This document shows, one piece after another, positions 34,427 to 44,541 of a stretch of 64,000 nucleotides of DNA. Both the position numbers and the translations under genes were made by a program. This stretch comes from Kitagawia praeruptora (Eukaryota > Streptophyta > Magnoliopsida > Apiales > Apiaceae), in contig CM075350.1 in NCBI GenBank assembly GCA_037693485.1, positions 120,898,001-120,962,000 on the forward strand. The letters are read 5' to 3'. The notes beneath the pieces are model-generated. The model saw only the letters and a list, made by a program, of their open reading frames with translations. It had not been told where the DNA came from and did not search any database. Position 1 is the stretch's first letter, and every line of letters starts with the position of its first letter.

Positions 34427-36771
34427 TTAGCCAGAATCTGAAGAATTCAGCATTCCAATCTCACTAACCAACCTTGTGAAGGTGACTTCATCTAATGGCT
34501 TAGTGAATATGTCAGCTAGTTGTTTGTCTGTAGAAACATAATGCAACTCAATGGTTCCATTAGCTGCATGTTCCCTTATGAAATGATATATGATGTCAAT
34601 GTGCTTTGTCCTAGAATGATTGACAGGATTGACAACTATAGAGATTGCACTTGTGTTGTCACACATGATTGGAATTCTTTCCAACACAAGTCCATAATCT
34701 CTAAGTTGATTTCTAATCCAAAGCACTTGAGCACAGCAACTTCCAGTAGCTATGTATTCAGCCTCAGCTGTAGAAGTTGACACAGATTGTTGTTTCTTGT
34801 TATACCAAGAGACTAACCTTTGTCCAAGAAACTGGCAGCTACCTGAGGTACTTTTCCTATCCACTCTGCATCCAGCATAATCAGCATCAGAATAACCAAC
34901 CAGATTGAACCCTGTGTCCTTAGGATACCATAGTCCCAAGTTTGGAGTGCCCTTCAGATATTTAAAGATCCCTTTTATAGCAACCAAATGTGATTCTTTT
35001 GGATTTGATTGAAACCTTGCACACAAGCATGTAGCAAACATGATGTCTGGCCTCCTTGCAGTGAGATAGAGTAGAGAACCAACCATGCCTCTGTAGACTG
35101 AGATATCTACCTTCTTGCCTTTAGCATCTTCATCCAATTTAGTGGTAGTGGTCATGGGTGTCTTTGCAGGTGAGCAGTCTTCCAAGTCAAACTTCTTCAA
35201 TAAATCCTTGATATACTTGGTCTGACTAATAAAGATACCATCCTTCATTTGACTGACTTGCAACCCAAGAAAGAATGTCAACTCTCCCATCATACTCATC
35301 TCATATCTGCTCTGCATGAGTTTAGAAAATTTCTCACACAGCTTCTCATTTGTAGAACCAAAAATGATATCATCCACATAGATATGAACTAAGATAAGAT
35401 CATCACCATGCTTCTTATAAAACAATGTCTTGTCCAGTGTGCCTCTAGTGAATTGATTCTCAAGAAGAAATTGTGATAAAGTATCATACCATGCTCTTGG
35501 AGCCTGCTTAAGTCCATACAATGCCTTAAGCAATCTGTAGACAAATTCTGGGAAGTGTGGATCCTCAAAACCAGGTGGTTGTTGCACATAAACTTCTTCT
35601 TCCAACTCTCCATTCAGAAATGCACTCTTGACATCCATTTGATATACTTTAAAGTTTAAATGAGCAGCAAATGCCAAGAATATTATGATGGCTTCCAATC
35701 TAGCAACAGGAGCAAATGTCTCATCATAATCAATGCCTTCCTGTTGAGAGTATCCTTTTGCAACCAACCTTGCTTTGTTCCTTATAATTACACCATCTTC
35801 ATCCATCTTATTCTCTAGAACCCATTTTGTTTCAACAATGGTTCTGTTCTTTGGTGCAGGCACAAGTTCCCATACTTTGTTCCTTTCAAATTGATTCAGC
35901 TCCTCTTGCATAGCAATAATCCAATCTGGATCCAACAGTGCATCATCAAGTTTCTTAGGCTCAACTTGTGATAGAAAACAGCCATAGAGGCACTCATTCT
36001 GAGTTGCTCTCCTAGTCCTTACTCCTGCATTAGGATCTCCAATGATTTGCTCTGCAGTGTGTGATCTATCCCATTTCCTTGAGTGCTCAGCCTGATTTCT
36101 CATTCTTGATGTTGCTTCATCATCCACATCATGGTCATTCTCATTTCCTCCCCCTGTGAAGTTGCCACTACTCACAAGTGTGTCTTGGATGCTTGTTCCT
36201 TCACTATTGATTGGCACAAATTCTTCTCTTGTATCATCATTCACTTGAGTTTGTTGAACTCGAGTTTCAACTTCAGTTTCAGTCTCTTCATCAGAATCAT
36301 CTAGATTATCAAACTTCAATGGATCTTTATCTTCATCATTGGCTCCTTCTAATCCAGGTAGTTTGTTGTCATCAAATGTCACATCTGTGCTTTCCATAAC
36401 TTTCTTTTGACTGATGACATAAACCTTGTATGCAATTCTTTCCATAGAGTAGCCAAGAAAAATTCCTTCAAATGCTTTTGCATCAAATTTTCCAACATAT
36501 TCAGAATTATCCTTCAATACAAAGCATTTGCTTCTAAAAGTATGAACATACTTTAGAGTGGGCTTCTTTCCAGTCATCAAATTATAAGGTGTCTTTCCAG
36601 TGTTTTTGTTGATGAGGGTTCTGTTCTGGATATAGCATGCAGTGCTCACAGCCTCAGCCCAAAAACATGTAGGCATTTTTGCATCAAGTAACATTGTTCT
36701 AGCAGCCTCAATTAGAGTTCTATTCTTCCTCTCAACAACTCCATTTTGTTGTAGAGTCCTTGGAGCTGAGA
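34427..36771 (-). CDS. Copia pol: integrase C-terminus, reverse transcriptase, RNase H
   Basis: The frame opens before the first ATG (36694), inside the integrase catalytic core: [10 protein letters not shown] carries the third catalytic acid (codon 36731-36733), then [15 protein letters not shown]. The reverse transcriptase starts at about [20 protein letters not shown] and has [25 protein letters not shown] and the catalytic YVDD (codons 35369-35380). RNase H follows, with [18 protein letters not shown] and [11 protein letters not shown], ending near [18 protein letters not shown]. The RT and RNase H part is intact for about 750 codons. It is disconnected from the upstream pol frame by an out-of-frame deletion at about 36770. 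Gene order INT before RT is diagnostic of Copia. Confidence 0.93.
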
Positions 36772-37653
36772 ATTTCTGAACTCTGTTCCATTATCACTTC
36801 TCAGTGCAATCACACTTGCATTGTTGGCCTTTGCTTCCTTGTCAACTTTCTTTATATGCTCAATGATTACTTGTGGAGCCTCATCTTTTGATGCCAGAAA
36901 TTCCACCCATGTATACCTTGAAAAATCATCAACCATCACCAAGGCATACTTCTTTCTTCCTAGTGACATAATGTTGACATGCCCAAACAAATCCATATGA
37001 ATGAGTTGTAGGGGCTTGGTTATTGATGTCACTGTCTTTGTCTTGTGGCTTGATCTTTTCATCTTTCCTTTTTGACAAGCCTCACACACTCCTTCTTGAC
37101 AGAATTCAAGTGTGGGCATGCCTCTCACTAACTCTCTTTTGACTAGAGAATTAACGGCTTTGAAGTTCAGGTGTGATAGTTTCTTGTGCCACAGCCAACA
37201 ATCTTCATTTGATGCTTTTGAGTAGAAGTAACAAATTTTGTCCTTGTTTGCAGAATCCATATTAGCTACAAACAGGCTTCCCTTTCTTACTCCAGATAGA
37301 GCAAAATCACCAATCTTCTTGTGGGTGATCAAACATTCATCTTTGTCAAAATCCACCTTGAATCCCCTATCAGTAAACTGGCCAACACTTAGCAGATTAT
37401 GCTTGAGTCCCTTGACTAGTGCTACATCTTCAATGATGACATTACCAACTTTCAACTTGCCATTTCCCAATGTGTTACCCATGCTGTCATCTCCAAAAGC
37501 AACCATTGGGCCAGCCTTTTCCTCATATTGTGATAGCAGGGCCATATCACCAGTCATATGATTTGAACATCCACTGTCCAAAATCCACATGACCTTCTTT
37601 TCACTTTCTTTGCCCTGCAAACACAAAGGTATTAATTTTCCTTTGGTACCCAA
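36712..37653 (-). CDS. Copia pol: protease and integrase N-terminal part
   Basis: This encodes the aspartic protease that matures the polyprotein ([16 protein letters not shown] near 37570) and the start of integrase. The zinc-binding HHCC domain is [16 protein letters not shown]...[11 protein letters not shown]. The core has the first two catalytic aspartates in [12 protein letters not shown] and [10 protein letters not shown]. After FRN the sequence jumps to the later SAPRT motif in another frame, so the ORF ends in 20 or so unrelated residues. The frame overlaps the end of gag by 22 nt and lies -1 relative to it, so pol would need a frameshift, or this is another mutation. Confidence 0.9.
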   Translation of the reverse strand: MGTKGKLIPLCLQGKESEKKVMWILDSGCSNHMTGDMALLSQYEEKAGPMVAFGDDSMGNTLGNGKLKVGNVIIEDVALVKGLKHNLLSVGQFTDRGFKVDFDKDECLITHKKIGDFALSGVRKGSLFVANMDSANKDKICYFYSKASNEDCWLWHKKLSHLNFKAVNSLVKRELVRGMPTLEFCQEGVCEACQKGKMKRSSHKTKTVTSITKPLQLIHMDLFGHVNIMSLGRKKYALVMVDDFSRYTWVEFLASKDEAPQVIIEHIKKVDKEAKANNASVIALRSDNGTEFRNSQLQGLYNKMELLRGRIEL

Positions 37654-40132
37654 ACAAGTTTGGGTCCATGTGACTTAGAGACTGTTTTATCATAAACAAC
37701 ATGCTTGTCAACTTTCTTGGCATTAGTCTTCTTGTCACTGTTAGAAGTCTTGGAACCTGAGGTTTCAGACTTAGGTGACAGAGGTACCTTCCTAGCTTTA
37801 GGAGGACTTGAAGACTTTGACCTGCTGTAGTGTGTGTGAGAATTGTGACTGATACAACCATCAATGAATTGCCTTCTCAGATTGAAACAACTAGTCATAA
37901 CATTCATATTGCATGGCATATAGTCAAATTTATCACAAAATGGTGCATCTCTATGTCTTAGAGGCACAGAACAATCATAGAAAGGTTTGGACACACTACC
38001 AACAGGTTTCTTGCATGCATGAGTTAAATGATTGGTACTGAAACAGTTCTGACAAGTTTTCCTTGGGGCATTAGGCATATAAGCATAGTTGTTATCCTTG
38101 TTAATCCCTAACTTGCCATTTCTGTTCTGTTTCTTCTTAGTCACTTTCTTTTCTGATTCACTTTTCCCAGCTGAAACAAACTTAACAAACTTCTTGGGTC
38201 TTGGCCTATCAACTAATGGCTCCTTGGCTTTTGACTTGACACTCTCACTCTTGGAAGATGCTTGTTGTTCATTTGATTGTGCCTCATCCTCATCATTCAA
38301 CATTTGTTTGATGAGTAAGGCATCCTCATCAATTTCGAATATTGGTTCCTTAAAAATTGGATTTTCAGTCTTTTTCAAAATATGAGGCACTTCCTCATGA
38401 ACAACTGTGTCATCTTCAATGACAGCATAGCCTTTTCTCTGTTTAAGAGTGTCATAATCAAGTCCAATAGCAGCCTTGGGTTTTGATTCAATTTTCTCAC
38501 AGTAGGATTTCACTAGACCAGATGATTTCTTGAAAGTTTTTAGTTTGAATTCATTTTCAGCTAATTCATCCCTAAGAGCCTTTTCAACCTGACTAGCACA
38601 CAAAACCTTATTCTGCAGATATTCAACTTCTTTCTTAAGGTTTTCTACTTGCATAGCAGTTAGCTCAAGTTCCTCATTCTTTTTGGTTAACATTTCATTT
38701 CTAGTAGACAGTTTAGCAATCTCTTCATTAGCAGCAGTCATACTAGTATGAATGTTAAACATTTCAATAGATAGTTGTTCAATCATGCATTTATACTCTG
38801 AAACAGACATGTCTATAGTAGTGAGAGATGGTACCTGAGGGTCTGATGGAGATGTATCATCCTTGGAATTGGCCATCAAGGCATAATTGCAGAATTCTTG
38901 CTCCTCTCCATCACTGTCAGAATCATCCCAGCACTTCCCTTCAGCTATGTAGGCCTTACCTTGTGTCTGCTTTTTCAGAAGGGCCTCATACTTAGCTTCA
39001 AGCTCAAGATAATCTCTATCCTTCTTTTTAGGCTTCTTGCATTCACTGGCAAAATGCCCTAGGTCATTGCATCTATAGCACCTTACAGATAACCTATCCA
39101 CATGGCTAGTTTTAAACTTATTCTTGTTTGGTTTCACAGGTGCCTTGCTTTTGTTGAATGAATGGTTTTGGGTTTTGGGTTTGAAGGGTTGATTCCTTTT
39201 GAATCTAATGTTTGGAAATTTTCTGGCCATGAAAGCATATGAAGTGTTTTCCATCCCATCTAGTTCTTCAAGAGTGTAAAACTCTTCTTCCTCCTTCTCC
39301 TCAACAGGTTCACTTACCTCAGGTTCAGTTTTTTCCTCTTCTACTACCTCCTCTATCCTTAACTGACTTGTAGATGCTTCTAGGTCTTGAATAGATTTGT
39401 TGACAATCAAGGCACATGATGTGTTTACCATTCTGCCTTGATTGGCTTGGATAGCCCTTTTCTGAAGCAACTCAAGCTCATGAGTTTTTAAAACTCCATA
39501 GAGCACATCATATGTAACTTTGTTCAAATCTCTTTCCCTTAGAGAAATGACCCTTTGCTCTAGATGGTTTGGTGAGGATAGCAGAAACTTCATGTTTAAC
39601 TCCTTGGTACTGTAAACCTTGCCATTCATCTGCAACTCTGTAACTAGCTTGTGAAATCTCTCAAACATCTCAGTAATGCTTTCCTTGGGCTGTGCCATGA
39701 AAGCCTCATACTGTGTGACCAGTATCTGTTTCTTGTTTTCCTTAACCTCATCAGTTCCTTCACACAACACCTCAATATGATCCCACATTTCTTTGGCAGA
39801 TGTACATGATGCAATGTTTGCAAACATTGACATGTCCATGGAATCAATGATAAGCAACATGAGGTGGCTATCAAGAGCAACCTTCTCCCTTTCTGATTCT
39901 GTCCATTTTGATGGATCATTGGCCTCATAAGATCTTGGGATAGTTGTGGTTCCAACAGTCTTCTCTGGTATCTCTTGTTGTGGAACAAAAGGACCATTCT
40001 TAAGAATCTCAGGATACAAAGGATGAGAGGCTTTGATGAACAACATCATTTTATCTTCCAGAGGTTGTAATTATCTTTGTCAAACTTAGGGACCTTCACC
40101 GTTCCTGTAGTCTTTGGTGTATTCGAACTCAT
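37632..40132 (-). CDS. Copia gag (Sirevirus type), with an early frameshift
   Basis: The structural protein starts at the ATG at 40132 (MSSNTPKTTGTVKVPKF, then NYNLWKIK). One base is missing in the T run at 40049-40052 (+ strand), which puts a stop right after WKIK; the remaining 800 codons are open in the next frame from 40049. The capsid domain has the UBN2 pattern (KEMWDHIEVLCEGTDEVKEN, LVTQYEAFMAQPKESITEMF). The first zinc knuckle is CYRCNDLGHFASEC (about 39039-39081). A long coiled coil (EIAKLSTRNEMLTKKNEELE) follows, then a second knuckle, CQNCFSTNHLTHAC (about 38012-38055). The length of about 830 residues is large for Copia and fits Sirevirus. Confidence 0.88.
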
Positions 40133-40163
40133 GATCGTTTTTCTATTTTTGAATAAACAGCCC

Positions 40164-40175
40164 GCTCTGATACCA
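40164..40175 (-). other. Primer binding site (initiator Met tRNA)
   Basis: On the coding strand TGGTATCAGAGC lies 2 nt inside the 5' LTR, complementary to the 3' end of plant initiator methionine tRNA. Confidence 0.93.
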
Positions 40176-40177
40176 CT

Positions 40178-41460
40178 TGTTGAGTATTGAATACGATAAA
40201 AGAATACAGAGGGGGGGGTGAATGGATTCTTGAACTTTTCTTCTTCGAGTCTATGTAGCAAGAGTGTTTGTGTGTGCAAGATTGAAGGTGCAGATAAAGA
40301 ATAACACAAAACACAATATCACTTTAATCTAATGTATTATTAGATAAAGGTTGCTACAATCTGTGAATACAAGTGATAGTATTCTCAGCTTCGTTTTTCT
40401 CAGAGAGATACAGCTTACAGTGTATGAAAAACTTGAATCACAAAGTTACTAAGTTTTTTTACTAAGAAAGTGAGGCTGTATCCTTATAGAACATGGATAC
40501 ACCCTACTTACTACAAATAAGGTAGCTGAACAAATTACTTTTTAGTCTGTCTATCCTTTTTGAGTAAGTGTCGAAACGGTTACAGATTTGACTTTGCAAA
40601 GCCTGTTCAGATCCACTTCTTTAGCCCCTTGTCTCTTCTATATCTCTCCAAGCTTCCTTGTAGGCTTTCCAGAGCACGTTACAGATTGTGGTCCATAAAG
40701 TGCATTGGCTTGTTGCAGGTTTCTGACTTGTACAATTTCTTCAGTATTTTGTCTCCAAGAATGTATTCGAGAAGTGACTAAGTAGTTGATTCGAGAACTA
40801 GAATTAACTTGATCGATAACTCTGAGTTCTCGAACAATGTTATATTGACATATCGAATTACTTCTCGAATAGCTCTTTTCTTCAGGATTCCTTGAGTTGT
40901 CGAATAGAACACTTGACTTGTCGAGCCCTTGAGATATCGAATAGCTTTCAGAGTCTTTGAGATATCGAATGGAACTTTGACTTGTTGACTCCTTGAGAAC
41001 TCGAATACTACTTTGACTTGTTGACTTCCTGAGTTCTCGAATAGAGTACATAGACATATCGAATCTCTGAGATATCGAACAGTGTATTCAGAGATATCGA
41101 ATAGTGTCTTGAGATATCGAATCCCTGACTTCTCGAATGCTGGACTTCTCGAATAGACAAATATACTTCTCGAATTGGTACTTAGGCAAATTCTTCATTT
41201 CTTCAAATCCCAACTGTGATTATTTGACAGTTTTTATCTTCTTGCTTGAGGCATGAACCTTGGAACTTCTTTCAAGCATTATTCTAGACTCTATAAGTAC
41301 AGTTACACAACTAGAATTTGATGCCTACTGCAAGTACAATACAAACAGAAACTCTACAACTAGAGGTTCCCTCAGTTAAGAGGTCATGTAACTAATGCAA
41401 AGCATTATAAACAATTAGGCTTGTTATTAGATGTATACAGGCATGCCTCTGTAACTAACA
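40178..41460 (-). repeat. 5' LTR of the Copia element
   Basis: It is near-identical to 27456-28749 and contains the same array of about 20 TCGAA motifs (40765-41175), eight being exact TTCTCGAA or TTCGAGAA. The target duplication AAGGG follows at 41461-41465. Confidence 0.95.
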
Positions 41461-41465
41461 AAGGG

Positions 41466-44163
41466 TAACTTTCATGTTCTAACTACCATGTTACAACAAA
41501 TTGGTTTTGCGGTTGCTCATAATCGTAGAATTAATTTTGGTAAATTACTTTGGAAATCCATTATTCAACGTATTACTGAGGCTAAAAAGAATTTTGTTAC
41601 TGGTAAAAAGGTCTCTTGTTATTATCCTCGATTCCTGACTTTGATCTTCAATAGTCTTGTTCCTTCTACACTCAGAGACCAATATAAGAATGATAATTCC
41701 ACTGTGTCAGCTAAACCATCCAAAAATCTATACACCAACCTAGACACTCAGAAAAGGTTTCCAAACATCCCTGTGTTAGTAACACCCTACATGTCTACAT
41801 TTATACATCTACCTGTCATACCTCCACCTGTACAACCTGAACCAGCTCCTGAGCCACCAGTTCTTGATCAACCTGCACCTGTCCATGAACCAGAGCCTCA
41901 AGTGGAGCAACCCACTCCTGCTAGGACTGCTGTAGATGTTGCTGATCAGGTATTGACTTCTAATCTTTTAACTCCTTCTCAATCTCAATCTACTTCTGAA
42001 ATCCAAGTGGTTGTTAGGACTGACCAGAATGTTGTAGAACCACAACATTCAACCCAGGTCATAAAGCCAAACACAAGGTCTAAATCTATCCTATACTATC
42101 AACCCAGAAAGAAATTACCAGTCAGAAGAGTAGAAAGAAGTAGTGAAGATTTGAGTGATCCCACAGCTCTGCCTCCCCTAAAGAAGAGCAGAAATATACT
42201 TGAGGCATCTTTAAGCGCATCATTGTCCTCTCAAAAGGACATGGACATTGATATGGCCAATACACAGTTACTGGATTCATCCTCTCAACAGGGTGAATCT
42301 ATTGAAATTCGCCATAGGGCCATGGCATCCTATAATGTGTCAAGCACAACCCCACTGTTATTCCTAACAATGGGAGAACATGTAGAAATGGAGGAAACTA
42401 GGGACACTACGAGAGGAGAACACATAGGAATTGATACAATGCCTACCATTGTCACGGTAGAAGAGCCTTCACAAGCTTTAGATGGAAATCTTGACTCTTT
42501 GCCACTTATAATAGAGTCATCATCTCCCCTCCCAGGAGGAACATTCCTGGCTCCCTCAAGGGATTCTTCACTCGCAGATTTATCTGGAGAAAGTGAAGGG
42601 CAACTCGGTCATCCTATCACTGAAGAAATTTAGTTATCAAATCCAAATGAATTGATAGAGGTGACTGGGGATCGGGATTTGCGAACTCCCATTGCAGCAC
42701 CACTGACCTCTCTAGAAGGGGCTAGGGTGATTTCTATTGCAGGTACATCTAAAGGAAAGGAGCTAGAGAGGAGTGATGTGAGGACCACTTTAAATTTGAG
42801 TGAAACACTTGCACGTCAGATGAGTGAAATACCTTTGAGTGAACTTCAGTTGAGTGCACACACCGACATAAACACTTCATCACTCATGGCTCAAATTGAA
42901 CAACTACAGAAACAACTTGCTGAAAGTGAAGCTGAAAAACAATTACTCAAAGAACATGTGGTTGAACGGTCTTCTTCCTCCACCTCTGTCAAGAATCAAC
43001 TCATTATAATCCAAGATAAAGTTCTGAACTTGAAGACCACACTCACTCCAGCCATAAATACATTGATCCAATCCAACACTCAGGCATCTACAGAAAGGTC
43101 AGATATCTTAACTACCATTGATAATCTCTCTACAAAAGTGGATGGACTTCACAAAGAAATGCATGAAAGTGCTCAGTCCTATGAACATTCTTTTACACAT
43201 TTAGAACAAAGATATGATTATATGTATGCTGGACTGGATCATTTGTATGACATTGTCAAACCCACACATAATATCACCACAGAATAGAGGGATTACTTCG
43301 AAGGGACCGGAGGAGATGGTGGGAATTCCGGGATTGCCAAAGACAAATCTGTAGAGGGTAACCCAACTAAGGGGGAGAAATCAAGTGGAATGAGGGAGAA
43401 GCAGAAGCATAAGGATAAAGCAAGTGGAATGGGGGAGAAACAGAAAGAGAAAGTGAAATCAAGTGGATAGGGGGAGAAGCAATAGAAGGTAAAGGGTAAA
43501 GGAGTAGCTTCAACTAAGAACATACCAGAAACAGACAACACTGAGTACTATGCTGGAGAAACTGATGACTTTGATATTTTTAATGTTACTAAGCCAGCTG
43601 GTATTATTGGTGATCCTAAGTTTACACCAGAAATTGATCTTAGCGAATGGACAGAGAAAGAACCTGACCCAGAATTTGATAAGAAGATAGAAGAGCATCA
43701 AGCCAGTATGAAGAAAAAGGAAGAAAAACTAGCAAAGTTATCTCAGATGTTGAACGAAAGGGAAAAGCTTCTTAAAAAGGAAAAAGTTGAAAGTCAACGG
43801 CAACATCATCTTATTGTTGAACAAAGGAAACTTGACATTCTATACAAAAATGGTCCGAAATGGGATGAAGCCAGAAAAGTAATGAGTCTTCCTCAACTTT
43901 CAACAAACAATGATAATCAATTTCTTCAAATCATTTATAAGTATAAAGAGTCTAATCCTGTACACAAAATGTACACTGATGCACTGAAGAATGAGATCAC
44001 AAGGATAATGGCTAGTTTTAACTCCCACAAAACGGAACTGGTAATCATTGTTCATTGTCGCACTGAAGGTTCGTTTGAAGTTACTCTCAACTGTTTGGAA
44101 AGGAGAACCATGTCAGAATTATGGATTATGTCTCAAAAGGTACCTCCTTGTACTAATATATAA
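41466..44163 (+). pseudogene. Retroelement accessory ORF, remainder (outer element)
   Basis: This continues the frame cut at 27455. It completes the N-terminal domain (LQQIGFAVAHNRRINFGKLL, YYPRFLTLIFNSL), then has a Pro/Glu/Val-rich linker, a Ser-rich region, coiled coils (LMAQIEQLQKQLAESEAEKQ), a Lys/Gly/Glu repeat near 43361-43490 and a second coiled coil (KKEEKLAKLSQMLNEREKLL). The frame is unshifted throughout but has four in-frame stops, all TAG (42631-42633, 43285-43287 and two near 43468 and 43483). Domain order parallels the Copia accessory ORF. A Helitron begins at its present end. No pol or LTR of this element was identified. Confidence 0.75.
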
Positions 44164-44541
44164 TAAGCAAACTAGGGGATAATTGATAGTTTGGTTGTTT
44201 GGTTCAACCAAGCCTTAAAAAGAATGGTGACCGTTAAATATTTAGTAAATAGATGATAGCCGTTAGATCTAATAATAAGGAATATTCTATATTTAAATCC
44301 CTCTTCTAAAGATTTAAGGTTCGAATCCCGTCAACAACAAATTTACATTAAGATTTTATATTATTAATTTTAAACAATACATGTCATTTATTAATAACTA
44401 TTATTATTAGTAATAGTTTTATTAATTAATATTATAAAATTAAATTATATCCATAATAAATTATTATACTCTATTTTATTTAGTTATATAATTTTAAAAA
44501 TATTTAAAAGTAACCCGTGCTTTGCACGGGCTATAAGCTAG
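44148..44541 (+). mobile_element. Short nonautonomous Helitron
   Basis: It starts with a diverged TACTAATATATAATAAG, then CAAACTAGGGGATAATTG as in the element at 13975. The 3' end is a perfect hairpin CCCGTGC-TTT-GCACGGG (44514-44530), seven bases, then CTAG (44538-44541) followed by T. No coding is present. A partial second copy of the 3' tail follows at about 44571-44602. Confidence 0.82.

Larger units (their letters stand above)
27456..41460 (-). mobile_element. Sirevirus-like Ty1/Copia retrotransposon, 14.0 kb
   Basis: The element is bounded by LTRs of 1294 and 1283 bp that begin TGTTAG and end CAACA on the coding strand, with a 5-bp target duplication AAGGG (27451-27455 and 41461-41465). 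On the - strand the order is 5' LTR, primer site, gag, protease, integrase, reverse transcriptase, RNase H, a 0.85-kb spacer, an extra ORF of over 4 kb, polypurine tract, 3' LTR. Long gag with two zinc knuckles, initiator-Met primer site, GGGGGAGA tract and a post-pol ORF fit Sirevirus. About 22 LTR substitutions counted by eye (near 1.7%) mean a young insertion. Frameshifts in gag and integrase and several breaks in the extra ORF mean this copy cannot make all its proteins. Confidence 0.95.
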
